In this document: positions 7,202 to 14,618 of the stretch, one piece after another
How positions within the stretch are numbered: position 1 is the first letter of the stretch
How the letters are laid out: every line of letters begins with the position of its first letter
Source of the DNA: Lentzea sp. NEAU-D7
GTDB taxonomy: Bacteria; Actinomycetota; Actinomycetes; Mycobacteriales; Pseudonocardiaceae
Assembly: GCF_026242055.1 (NCBI RefSeq)
Contig: NZ_JAPJDL010000016.1
Coordinates: 81,282 to 145,281 of the forward strand
Direction of reading: 5' to 3'
Length of the DNA stretch: 64,000 bases
Made by a program: the position numbers and the translations under genes
The notes under the pieces: model-generated
Seen by the model: the letters and a program-made list of their open reading frames with translations, nothing else
Databases searched by the model: none
Told to the model about the DNA's origin: nothing

Positions 7202-8407
7202 CTACCGGAGGGCGTCCAGCGCGAACGCCGCGTACATCGCGACCCCGTGCTCCATGGCGGCCTCGTCGAACAGCACCCGGTTCGAGTGGTTCGGGGCGGC
7301 CTCCTCCAGGTCGATCCCGCGCGGGCACGCCCCGAGGAACGCCAACGCCCCGGGAACCCGCTGCAGCACGTAGGAGAAGTCCTCAGCGCCCATCAAGGGA
7401 TCCTGCATCGGCTCGCTCCACGAAGCACCCATCGCCGCGGCCGCCAGGTCCACCACGTGCTGGCCGACGACGTCGTCGTTCACCGTCACCGGGTACCCCG
7501 GCACGATGCTGACCTCGGCGTGGCACCCGTAGGCGGCGGCGGTGTGCTTGACGGCCTGCTTGAGCTCCTTGTGGACCAGGGTCCGCGTCTCCTCCGACAA
7601 CGTCCTGATCGTCCCGTCGAGGGTCGCGACCTCGGGGATGATGTTCGTCGTCGTACCGGCGTTGATCTGTGCGACCGTCACCACCGCGGGCTGGTGCACG
7701 CTCACCCGCCGCCCGAGCATCGTCTGGATCGCCCCGACCATCGCCGCGGCCGCGGGCACCGGGTCCAGCGCGTTGTGCGGCATCGCGCCGTGTCCGCCGC
7801 GGCCCTTCACGTGCACGTGGAACGTGTCCGCGGAGGCCATCATCGGCCCCGGCCGGCAGGTCACCACGCCCGACTTCATCGTCGAGGTGATGTGCAACGC
7901 GAACGCCTTCTCCACGCCGTCGTCGAGCAGCCCCTCCTCGATCATGTACCGGGCGCCGTGGTGGCCCTCCTCGCCCGGCTGGAACATGAACAGCACGCGG
8001 CCCTTGAGCGCGTCACGCCGGTCCGACAGCAGCCGGGCGGAGGCGGCCAGCATCGCCACGTGCGTGTCGTGACCGCAGGCGTGCATGTTGCCGTCCACTT
8101 CGGACGCGAACGGCAGCCCCGTCTCCTCCTGGAGCGGCAGCCCGTCCATGTCGCCGCGCAGCAGCACCGTCGGCCCCGGCTGGTCACCCTCGAGGACCGC
8201 CACGACCGAGGTCGTCGACTCGCCCTTCGTGACCTTGACGGGCAACCCCTCCAGCGCGTGCAGGATCGCGGCCTGCGTCTTGGGGAGGTGAAGGCCCTGT
8301 TCAGGGTGCCGGTGGATCTGACGACGCAGCGCCACCGTGCGGGGCTGCAGCGAGCGCGCCCCTTCGAGCAGTCCGGCGAGACGCGGGTCCGGCGTAGTTG
8401 TGCTCAT
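7202..8407 (-). CDS. M20 family amidohydrolase (aminoacylase/hippurate hydrolase type)
   Basis: This 401-aa metallopeptidase-fold enzyme probably hydrolyses N-acyl or peptide amides in the cytosol. Visible motifs include the metal-binding GDMDGLPLQEE and MHACGHDTHVAML, the FQPGEEGHHGA glutamate pair, the GAEDFSY motif near the C-terminus, and the lid/dimerisation insert HVHVKGRGGHGAMPH. Length and motif order match the IAA-amino acid/hippurate hydrolase branch. The ATG at 8407 is 60 bp from the divergent tadA-associated gene. It heads a five-gene minus-strand series with tyrA, the two fibronectin-like genes and the thiolase, all with gaps under 25 bp. The natural substrate cannot be told from sequence. 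Confidence 0.88.
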   Translation of the reverse strand: MSTTTPDPRLAGLLEGARSLQPRTVALRRQIHRHPEQGLHLPKTQAAILHALEGLPVKVTKGESTTSVVAVLEGDQPGPTVLLRGDMDGLPLQEETGLPFASEVDGNMHACGHDTHVAMLAASARLLSDRRDALKGRVLFMFQPGEEGHHGARYMIEEGLLDDGVEKAFALHITSTMKSGVVTCRPGPMMASADTFHVHVKGRGGHGAMPHNALDPVPAAAAMVGAIQTMLGRRVSVHQPAVVTVAQINAGTTTNIIPEVATLDGTIRTLSEETRTLVHKELKQAVKHTAAAYGCHAEVSIVPGYPVTVNDDVVGQHVVDLAAAAMGASWSEPMQDPLMGAEDFSYVLQRVPGALAFLGACPRGIDLEEAAPNHSNRVLFDEAAMEHGVAMYAAFALDALR

Positions 8408-8467
8408 CTCCCGATGGTGCCACCACCTCGGCTACCGGGAAGGTCGTCTGGGCCCTACGGTGTGCAC

Positions 8468-8956
8468 ATGACACAGCAGGAGCCGGTCAACGGCTTCGCG
8501 GTCGCGGTCGTCCGAGAGGACGGCCGCTGGCGGTGCAGCAGGATGGACAGCTCCGCGCTGTCGGAGCTGGACGCGGCGATCACACAGCTGCGCCAACTGA
8601 GGTCGACCGGAGCGGTGTTCGGGCTGCTCGCCGTGGACGACGAGTTCTTCATCATCCTGCGCCCCGTGCCGGGCGGCGTCGCGCTCCTGCTGTCCGACGC
8701 GGCCGCGGCCCTCGACTACGACATCGCCGCCGACGTCCTCGACCTCCTGCGCGTCGACCCGCCGGACGAGGAGGACAACGAGCTCTGGCCGGAAGGCGAC
8801 CTCGGCGTCCTGACCGACCTGGGCATGCCCGCGCACGAACTCCAGATCATCGTCGACGAGGTCGACCTCTACCCGGACGAGCAGCTCCAGATGATCGCCC
8901 AGCGCATCGGCTTCATCGACGAGTTCACGAAGCTGCTCGACACGATCCAGGCGTGA
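8468..8956 (+). CDS. tRNA adenosine deaminase-associated protein
   Basis: This 162-aa acidic protein belongs to the actinobacterial family regularly encoded immediately before tadA. It shows GFAVAVVREDGRWRCSRMDS at the N-terminus, a central DDEFFIILRPVPGG strand and an Asp/Glu-rich tail (RVDPPDEEDNELWPEGDLG). It has no known enzymatic motif; a role with TadA is assumed from constant linkage. The start is the ATG at 8468, six nt after a TACGGT -10 (8456-8461), suggesting a leaderless message. Its TGA overlaps the GTG of tadA, so the two are translationally coupled. Confidence 0.85.
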   Translation: MTQQEPVNGFAVAVVREDGRWRCSRMDSSALSELDAAITQLRQLRSTGAVFGLLAVDDEFFIILRPVPGGVALLLSDAAAALDYDIAADVLDLLRVDPPDEEDNELWPEGDLGVLTDLGMPAHELQIIVDEVDLYPDEQLQMIAQRIGFIDEFTKLLDTIQA

Positions 8957-9402
8957 TCTCCTCAGAGGACATGGTCCGAGCCGCCCTGAAGGCGGCCGCG
9001 AACGCGGGCGCGGACGTCCCGATCGGCGCCGTCGTCTACGCACCGGACGGCACGGTGTTGGCCGAGGCCTGCAACGCCCGTGAGACGCTGGGCGACCCGA
9101 CCGCGCACGCCGAGATCCTGGCGCTGCGCGCCGCCGCGGCCAGGTACGGCGACGGCTGGCGCCTCGACGGCTGCACCCTCGCGGTGACGTTGGAACCCTG
9201 CACGATGTGCGCCGGCGCCCTGGTGCTCGCCCGCGTGTCGCGCCTCGTCTTCGGCGCCTGGGAGCCCAAGACCGGCGCCGTCGCCTCCCTGTGGGACGTC
9301 GTGCGCGACCGCCGGCTCAACCACCGGCCGGAGGTGCAGGGCGGCGTGCTGGAGCAGGAGTGCGCTGACCTGCTGGAACGCTTCTTCCGGACCCAGCGTT
9401 AA
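8953..9402 (+). CDS. tadA: tRNA(adenine34) deaminase
   Basis: This 149-aa zinc deaminase converts A34 to inosine in the wobble position of tRNA-Arg(ACG). The catalytic motif is DPTAHAEIL (zinc His and proton-shuttle Glu) and the zinc pair is EPCTMCAGAL (PCxxC). The conserved FGAWEPKTGAVASLWDVVRD stretch matches the actinobacterial family. I chose the GTG at 8953, giving ISSEDMVRAALKAA at the N-terminus and a 4-nt GTGA overlap with the previous gene. The alternative ATG at 8971 would remove conserved residues. tRNA-Ser(CGA) follows 33 bp downstream. Confidence 0.93.
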   Translation: MISSEDMVRAALKAAANAGADVPIGAVVYAPDGTVLAEACNARETLGDPTAHAEILALRAAAARYGDGWRLDGCTLAVTLEPCTMCAGALVLARVSRLVFGAWEPKTGAVASLWDVVRDRRLNHRPEVQGGVLEQECADLLERFFRTQR

Positions 9403-9434
9403 GCCACCTGCGAGGGCTGTGTATTGTTCTTACC

Positions 9435-9519
9435 GGTGGCGTGTCCGAGCGGCCGAAGGAGCACGCCTCGAAAGCGTGTGAGGTGAAAGCCTCCGTGGGT
9501 TCAAATCCCACCGCCACCG
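9435..9519 (+). tRNA. tRNA-Ser(CGA)
   Basis: This 85-nt class II tRNA has acceptor strands GGTGGCG/CGCCACC, a G discriminator and a long variable arm. The anticodon stem is CACGC/GCGTG around loop CTCGAAA (anticodon CGA), and the T-arm contains GGTTCAAATCC. CCA is not encoded. It sits directly after tadA, as in other actinobacteria. Confidence 0.95.
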
Positions 9520-9524
9520 CTGTT

Positions 9525-9554
9525 GAAGGGCCCCGGAGCGATCCGGGGCCCTTC
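9525..9554. terminator. Terminator after tRNA-Ser(CGA)
   Basis: GAAGGGCCCCGGA (9525-9537) and TCCGGGGCCCTTC (9542-9554) make a perfect 13-bp stem with a 4-nt loop. It separates the tRNA from the converging gene ending at 9586 and can act in both directions. Confidence 0.85.
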
Positions 9555-9585
9555 TTGCGTTCTCAGAACCTCATCGCGCCCATGG

Positions 9586-10356
9586 TCAAAAACGCACGTG
9601 CTCCAGCAGCAGTGAGAGCAGGTCCGCGTCCCCGAACACCTCCAGCCCGTCCACCGGCCGCCGCCGGTACACGGCCAGCACCAGGTCGACGACGGGGCCG
9701 CGCACCGCGACGGCCGCCTTCGCGTGCCCTTCCGTGACCACGGGCGCGGGACCGGTGAGATCGATCACGAACTCCGCCTCGACGTCCGTGGCGTGCAGGT
9801 GCACGGTCCCGGAACCGGCGAGGGCGGCGGTCTCGGAAGGCCACCGCTGGAACGCGTAGGGCAGGGCGAGACCGGTCCACTCGCGCAGCGTGTCCTGGGC
9901 GATCTCCGGGTCCAGCGAGAACGGCACGCCCAGGGCGTTGCACACGTCCCACCTGTGGATCGCCGTCTCGTGCACCATCCGCCGCGACCACACCCGCGGG
10001 CCGGGATGGCCGTTCACCGGCGCGATCATCTCGTCCGGGTCGACCTCGCGCAGCACTTCCGCCAGCGACGCCGCGCCGTCAGTCAGCCAGGGGATCAGCG
10101 TGGACGCGCGTTCACCCTCGTACGACGACAGGTGTTGCGCGCCGTTGCGCGAGAAGTCGATCTCCGGAAGTCTGTCGCGCAGCATCGAGTCGGCCCAGCG
10201 GTGTGCGTGGCCGACGTGGCGCAGCAGTTGGTTGAGGGTCCAGTCCGGAGTCGACGGGACCTGTATGCGCAGGTCAGCGTCGTTCAGGGAAGAGACCAGC
10301 AGGTCGGTCTGGTTGATGATCTCGGCGCAGCGGCGCTCGTAGCTCGGAATCCCCAC
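9586..10356 (-). CDS. Maleylpyruvate isomerase family (DinB-fold) mycothiol-dependent protein
   Basis: This 256-aa protein has the N-terminal DinB/MPI four-helix domain (YERRCAEIINQTDLLVSSL, then VPSTPDWTLNQLLRHVGHAH with the metal-binding His). A second HETAIHRWD motif supplies further metal ligands, and an SCP2-like C-terminal domain follows (FVIDLTGPAPVVTEGHAKAA). Relatives use mycothiol as cofactor or modify small electrophiles; the substrate is unknown. The frame is open upstream to 10443, but the GTG at 10356 sits 7 nt after TACATT (10369-10364), fitting a leaderless start. An exact LexA-type box lies 80 bp upstream, between this gene and the nuclease. Confidence 0.8.
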   Translation of the reverse strand: MGIPSYERRCAEIINQTDLLVSSLNDADLRIQVPSTPDWTLNQLLRHVGHAHRWADSMLRDRLPEIDFSRNGAQHLSSYEGERASTLIPWLTDGAASLAEVLREVDPDEMIAPVNGHPGPRVWSRRMVHETAIHRWDVCNALGVPFSLDPEIAQDTLREWTGLALPYAFQRWPSETAALAGSGTVHLHATDVEAEFVIDLTGPAPVVTEGHAKAAVAVRGPVVDLVLAVYRRRPVDGLEVFGDADLLSLLLEHVRF

Positions 10357-10435
10357 ACGTCCGAATGTAGGGACGCCGGCCTGTGCCTGGGAGGGGCCCA
10401 CCGGCCGGCGTTCCGAGAGTGAGCATACACCATGA

Positions 10436-10451
10436 TCGAACACTTGTTCGA
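10436..10451. promoter_or_regulatory. SOS (LexA) box, exact mycobacterial-type consensus
   Basis: TCGAACACTTGTTCGA is a perfect match to TCGAAC-N4-GTTCGA, the LexA-binding sequence described in mycobacteria. It lies between the divergent DinB-fold gene and the secreted nuclease, 8 bp upstream of the candidate -35 of the nuclease promoter (TTGATG at 10459). Confidence 0.7.
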
Positions 10452-10458
10452 GTGATCA

Positions 10459-10488
10459 TTGATGGGCCAACCGGTTAACCGTTAGTAA
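10459..10488 (+). promoter_or_regulatory. Candidate promoter of the secreted nuclease
   Basis: TTGATG (10459-10464) and TAGTAA (10483-10488) are spaced by 18 bp. A leader hairpin with GATGCG/CGCATC arms at about 10522-10542 precedes the GGAGG ribosome site. Confidence 0.45.
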
Positions 10489-10556
10489 CAACGGCTACCA
10501 AAGCTCACCCGATCGGGGAAAGATGCGTCGGTCCGCCGCATCCCCTGGAGGAAGTT

Positions 10557-12998
10557 TTGAGACCCACCCTGCCCGTCGTCGGGACAGCGGTGGCGGCACT
10601 CGTGCTCGCCGCCGTCCCCGCCGTCGCCGCACCCAGCACCGACGCGCTGATCTCCGAGGTCTACGGAGGCGGCGGCAACTCCGGCGCCACGCTGACGCAG
10701 GACTTCGTCGAGCTCGCCAACAAGGGCACGAGCGCGGTCAGCCTGGACGGCTACAGCGTCCAGTACATCTCGGCCACCCCCGGCGCGACCACGCAGTGGG
10801 GCGTCACCCCGCTGACCGGCTCGATCGCGCCCGGCAAGACGTTCCTCGTCGCCGAGGCCAAGGGCACCGGCGGCACCGTCGAGCTGCCGGCCCCGGACGC
10901 CACCGGCACGATCGCCATGAGCGGCACCAACGGCACCATCGCACTGGTCGCCGGCACCACGGCGCTGACCTGCAAGACGGCCGCCGACTGCGCCGCGGAC
11001 ACGCGGATCAAGGACCTCGTCGGCTACGGCACGGCGGTCGTCCGCGAGGCCACCGCGGCTGGTGCGCTGGGCAACACCACCTCGGCGGCGCGCAAGACCG
11101 GGCTCCCCGACACGGACGACAACTCCGCCGACTTCGCAGTCGGCAACCCGACCCCGACCAACTCCAAGGGCGAGACCCCGGGCGGCGGCGACCCGGATCC
11201 CGATCCCGACCCGGACCCCACCCCCGGCGACAAGCGCATCCACGACATCCAGGGCGTCACGCGCATCTCGCCGCTGAACGGCCAGAAGGTCACCAACGTC
11301 CCCGGCGTCGTCACCGGCACGCGCGCCACGGGTGACCGCGGCTTCTGGATCCAGGACACGACCGCCCCCGACGCCGACCCGCGCACCAGCGAGGGCGTCT
11401 TCGTCTACACCGCGGGCAGCGCGCCGACCGTCGCGGTCGGCGACAGCGTGCTGGTCAGCGGCACGATCGCGGAGTACCGGCCGGGCGGCGAGACCGGGTC
11501 CAACCAGACCCTCACCGAGATCACCGCGCCGACCACGATCACCGTCTCCAAGGGCAACCCCGTCCCGGCGCCGGTCGTCGTGAAGAACATCCCGGCCGGC
11601 TACCTGCCCGCGCCGGGCGGCAGCATCGAGCAGCTCCCGCTGGAGCCCGCGAAGTACGGTCTCGACTACTTCGAGTCGCTCGAGGGCACGCTGGTCCAGG
11701 TCGACGACGCCCGCGTCGTGGGCCCGAGCAACAACTTCGGCGAGGTCTGGGTGACGGTCAACCCCGACCAGAACCGCAACCAGCGCGGCGGCACCACCTA
11801 CACCGCCTACGACCAGGCCAACAGCGGCCGCCTGAAGATCAAGGCTGTCGGCACGCTGCCCGCCGCCAACGTCGGTGACGTGTTCGCCGGCGCGACCGTG
11901 GGTGCGATCGAGTACACGAACTTCGGCGGTTACACGCTGGCCGCTCTGACGCTCGGCGCGCACACGTCGTCCAACCTGCAGCGCGAGATCACCGAGCAGC
12001 AGAAGGAGTCCGAGCTCTCGGTCGCGACCTACAACGTCGAGAACCTCGACCCGTCCGACCCGCAGACCAAGTTCGACCGGCTCGCCGAGGGCGTCACGAC
12101 GAACCTGCGCAGCCCGGACGTCGTCGTGCTGGAGGAGATCCAGGACAACAACGGCGCGACCAACGACGGTGTCGTCGCGGCGGACCAGACGCTGCAGAAG
12201 TTCTCCGACGCGATCGTCGCCAAGGGCGGCCCGCGCTACCAGTGGCGTCAGATCGACCCGGAGAACCTCAAGGACGGCGGCGAGCCCGGCGGCAACATCC
12301 GCGTCGGCTTCTTCTTCAACCCGCAGCGGGTGTCCTTCGTGGACCGTCCGGGCGGTGACTTCTCCACGCCCGTCCAGGTCGTGAAGAAGAACGGCCGCGC
12401 GGCGCTTTCCGTGTCACCGGGCCGGATCGACCCGCTGAACGACGCGTGGGCGAACAGCCGCAAGCCGCTCGCCGGTGAGTTCAAGTTCCGCGGCCGCACG
12501 GTCTTCGTGGTCGCGAACCACTTCAACTCCAAGGGCGGCGACGAGGCCATCCACGGCCGCAACCAGCCGCCGAACCGGACGTCCGAGGTGCAGCGCGCCA
12601 AGCAGGCCGCAGCGCTGAAGGCGTTCACCGAGCAGCTGCGCGCGGTCGACAAGGGCGCCAACGTCGTCCTCGCCGGCGACCTGAACGACTACCAGTTCTC
12701 GCCCGCGCTCAAGACGCTGACCGGTGACGGCAACCTCAAGGCGCTGATCGAGTCGCTGCCCGCCAACGAGCGGTACAGCTACGTCTTCGAGGGCAACTCG
12801 CAGACGCTCGACCACCTCGTCATGAGCAAGAACATCACGCGCTTCAGCTACGACGTCGTCCACATCAACGCCGAGTTCGCCGACCAGGCGAGCGACCACG
12901 ACCCGCAGATCGTCCGCGCCCGCCCGTCCACGGGTGACGCGAACGTCGACAGGATCGTGTTCGCGCTCGAGGACCTCATCGACTGCCTGAAGAAGTGA
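10557..12998 (+). CDS. Secreted multidomain nuclease (lamin-tail + endonuclease/exonuclease/phosphatase)
   Basis: This 813-aa exported protein begins with a signal peptide (RPTLPVVGTAVAALVLAAV, cleavage near AVAAPS). A lamin-tail-like domain follows at about residues 28-170 (ALISEVYGGGGNSGATLTQD, then FVELANKGTSAVSLDGY), then an Asp-Pro repeat linker and an OB-like region. The C-terminal endonuclease/exonuclease/phosphatase domain spans about residues 480-790: VATYNVENLDPSD, VVVLEEIQDNNG, VANHFNSKGGDE, VVLAGDLNDYQFSP, DHLVMS and QASDHDPQIV carry the metal and catalytic residues. This is the ExeM/NucH-type extracellular DNase architecture, probably for nucleic-acid scavenging or matrix DNA turnover. 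The start is TTG at 10557 with GGAGG five nt upstream. The nearby SOS box is unusual. Confidence 0.9.
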   Translation: MRPTLPVVGTAVAALVLAAVPAVAAPSTDALISEVYGGGGNSGATLTQDFVELANKGTSAVSLDGYSVQYISATPGATTQWGVTPLTGSIAPGKTFLVAEAKGTGGTVELPAPDATGTIAMSGTNGTIALVAGTTALTCKTAADCAADTRIKDLVGYGTAVVREATAAGALGNTTSAARKTGLPDTDDNSADFAVGNPTPTNSKGETPGGGDPDPDPDPDPTPGDKRIHDIQGVTRISPLNGQKVTNVPGVVTGTRATGDRGFWIQDTTAPDADPRTSEGVFVYTAGSAPTVAVGDSVLVSGTIAEYRPGGETGSNQTLTEITAPTTITVSKGNPVPAPVVVKNIPAGYLPAPGGSIEQLPLEPAKYGLDYFESLEGTLVQVDDARVVGPSNNFGEVWVTVNPDQNRNQRGGTTYTAYDQANSGRLKIKAVGTLPAANVGDVFAGATVGAIEYTNFGGYTLAALTLGAHTSSNLQREITEQQKESELSVATYNVENLDPSDPQTKFDRLAEGVTTNLRSPDVVVLEEIQDNNGATNDGVVAADQTLQKFSDAIVAKGGPRYQWRQIDPENLKDGGEPGGNIRVGFFFNPQRVSFVDRPGGDFSTPVQVVKKNGRAALSVSPGRIDPLNDAWANSRKPLAGEFKFRGRTVFVVANHFNSKGGDEAIHGRNQPPNRTSEVQRAKQAAALKAFTEQLRAVDKGANVVLAGDLNDYQFSPALKTLTGDGNLKALIESLPANERYSYVFEGNSQTLDHLVMSKNITRFSYDVVHINAEFADQASDHDPQIVRARPSTGDANVDRIVFALEDLIDCLKK

Positions 12999-13004
12999 CC
13001 GCCT

Positions 13005-13046
13005 GCCGCTGCCGCCGCGTCATTCTCCCGACGCGGCGGCAGCGGC
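13005..13046. terminator. Very strong bidirectional terminator (17-bp stem)
   Basis: Perfect 17-bp arms at 13005-13021 and 13030-13046 (GCCGCTGCCGCCGCGTC and its complement) enclose an 8-nt loop. The right arm lies inside the last codons of the converging GOLPH3 gene. Confidence 0.85.
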
Positions 13047-13655
13047 CGCGGACGTCACACCCGCCTGGATCGCTTCCACGGCACGGCGAACGGCATCGCC
13101 CGCCCAGTTGCCCCTGGCGATCTCCTTGGCCCGCTTCTTCATCTCGCGCTTGTCGCCCTCGAACACCTCGTGCACCGCGTTCACGGCGTGCAGCAGCGTG
13201 ATCAACGACCCCGTGCGCGCGTCGGCTCCCCGGTACCCGTGCACGACCTCACCGGTCGCCTTCCGCACCTCGCCGGCCGCCGCCTCGTCGACGATCGGGT
13301 AGCTCTTCGCCGGGAAGATCCCGAACACCTTCCGCGGCACGACCCGCACGACCTCGCGGCCTTCGAGCTGCGCGACCACGTTGTTCCACAGCCGCTTCCG
13401 GATGCGTTCCACCGCGCGGTGCGCCTTCATCGGCTTGTCGAACCTGCCGAGCGCCTCCTGCAGCACCGGATCCCGCAACGGCGTCGGATCGACGACCCCG
13501 AGCTTCTTGCCGTTGGGCTCGAACGCGACACGTCCCGTGTCCACGAGCTCGATCAGCACGGCACCGGCGAGCGCGTTCTCCACCGACGCCCAACTGGAGT
13601 TCACCCTGCCGGTCCTGCTGTCGATGAACAGCAGAGCCAGATCTTCCTGCAACAT
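13020..13655 (-). CDS. GOLPH3/VPS74 (GPP34) family protein, copy 2
   Basis: This 211-aa protein has the GPP34 signature: MLQEDLALLFIDSRTGRVNS at the N-terminus, NALAGAVLIELVDTGRVAFE, a central VFGIFPAKSYPIVD strand and the C-terminal RGNWAGDAVRRAVEAI. In eukaryotes GOLPH3 binds phosphatidylinositol-4-phosphate on the Golgi. The bacterial members, common in actinobacteria, have no established function; membrane-surface binding is an inference. The start ATG overlaps the stop of the paralog upstream by one base (TGATG), so the pair is translationally coupled. No membrane segment or signal peptide is seen. Confidence 0.88.
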   Translation of the reverse strand: MLQEDLALLFIDSRTGRVNSSWASVENALAGAVLIELVDTGRVAFEPNGKKLGVVDPTPLRDPVLQEALGRFDKPMKAHRAVERIRKRLWNNVVAQLEGREVVRVVPRKVFGIFPAKSYPIVDEAAAGEVRKATGEVVHGYRGADARTGSLITLLHAVNAVHEVFEGDKREMKKRAKEIARGNWAGDAVRRAVEAIQAGVTSAAAAAASGE

Positions 13656-14308
13656 CAGCTCGAACCTCCCCCGGACGCGGCCACGGTGGAGGCGATCACG
13701 GCCGCGGTCACCGCCGCGTGCACCGCCTCCAGCGCCTTCTTCACCGCGACCCCCGCCCAGTTGCCCGCCGAGATCTGCTTGGCTCGCGCGTTCATCTCCC
13801 GCTTGTCACCGGTGAACACCTTGTGCAGGCCCTTCACCGCGTACAGCAAGGAGATCAGCGCACCGGTGCGCTCGTCCGGCGCCCTGTACCCCTGCGCCAC
13901 GTCGCCCACCTGACGACGAAGGTCGATGACCGCGCCGGGATCGTCGAGCGTGTAGGTCTTCGTCGGGAAGATCCCGAGGATCTTGGACTTCTCGACGGTC
14001 AGCACCTCGCGCGCCTCGAGCCGCGCCATCACGTGGTCCTTCACGCGGTTCCGCAGCTTCTCGACCGCGCGCTGCGGCTTCATCGGCTTGGTGATCCTGC
14101 CGAGGAACTCCTGCAGGAACTCGTCGTCCAGCGGCGCCGGGTCCACGACCGCGAGCTTCCTGCCGTCCGCCTCGAACGCCACCCGCCCCGAGTCGACCAG
14201 CTCCAGCAGCACGGCGCCCGCGAGCGCGTTCTGGACCGACGTCGAGTCCATCCGCACGCCGCCGGCGACCTCGTCGAGGAAGAGCAGCATCAGGTCTTCG
14301 GCCAGCAT
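13655..14308 (-). CDS. GOLPH3/VPS74 (GPP34) family protein, copy 1
   Basis: This 217-aa protein is paralogous to the next gene: LAEDLMLLFLDEVAGGVRMD, NALAGAVLLELVDSGRVAFE, ILGIFPTKTYTLDD and SAGNWAGVAVKKALEAV. Of two adjacent ATGs (14311 and 14308), the second lies 6 nt after TAACGT (14320-14315), so a leaderless start at 14308 is preferred. The C-terminus is Ala/Gly-rich like that of copy 2. The 15-bp hairpin at 14326-14361 lies just upstream of the promoter. The function in bacteria is unknown. Confidence 0.88.
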   Translation of the reverse strand: MLAEDLMLLFLDEVAGGVRMDSTSVQNALAGAVLLELVDSGRVAFEADGRKLAVVDPAPLDDEFLQEFLGRITKPMKPQRAVEKLRNRVKDHVMARLEAREVLTVEKSKILGIFPTKTYTLDDPGAVIDLRRQVGDVAQGYRAPDERTGALISLLYAVKGLHKVFTGDKREMNARAKQISAGNWAGVAVKKALEAVHAAVTAAVIASTVAASGGGSS

Positions 14309-14325
14309 CATGCAACGTTAACGCC

Positions 14326-14361
14326 GGAAGGGCGCCGAACGTTGAAGTTCGGCGCCCTTCC
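14326..14361. terminator. Strong 15-bp hairpin upstream of the GOLPH3 pair
   Basis: GGAAGGGCGCCGAAC (14326-14340) and GTTCGGCGCCCTTCC (14347-14361) form a perfect stem with a 6-nt loop. It abuts the left repeat of the integrated element (14366). It may originally have been the terminator of tRNA-Ser(GGA), now separated from the tRNA by the insertion. Confidence 0.6.
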
Positions 14362-14365
14362 AAGA

Positions 14366-14380
14366 GAGCGGAGGATACGG
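14366..14380. repeat. Left attachment repeat of the tRNA-Ser element
   Basis: GAGCGGAGGATACGG is identical over 15 bp to 17806-17820, where it forms the 3' end of tRNA-Ser(GGA). Flanking bases differ on both sides. It is the expected remnant left by site-specific integration into a tRNA 3' end. Confidence 0.75.
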
Positions 14381-14576
14381 CCGCCAGCGCGCCGATGCCG
14401 CCGCGCTCGTGCGAGTTAGGGCGACGTCATCGGACCACGTCGGGAACGGGGTTACGCAGGTGACGTTCTCTGCTCAGGCGGGCGGCGTCAGCAAGCGGGA
14501 ACACAAAACGCCGGTGGCCGCACCTGACCTTTTGCACATCCTCAAAACCGCCAGAAGTCACACTAGGCGCCAAGGG

Positions 14577-14600
14577 CCAGCCCGAACGTTCTCGGGCTGG
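14577..14600. terminator. Terminator after the HTH/membrane gene
   Basis: CCAGCCCGA (14577-14585) and TCGGGCTGG (14592-14600) form a 9-bp stem with a 6-nt loop, 19 bp past the stop codon of the minus-strand gene ending at 14619. The rest of 14381-14576 holds nothing I can identify. Confidence 0.55.
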
Positions 14601-14618
14601 GTCCTTGACTGCTGGAGA

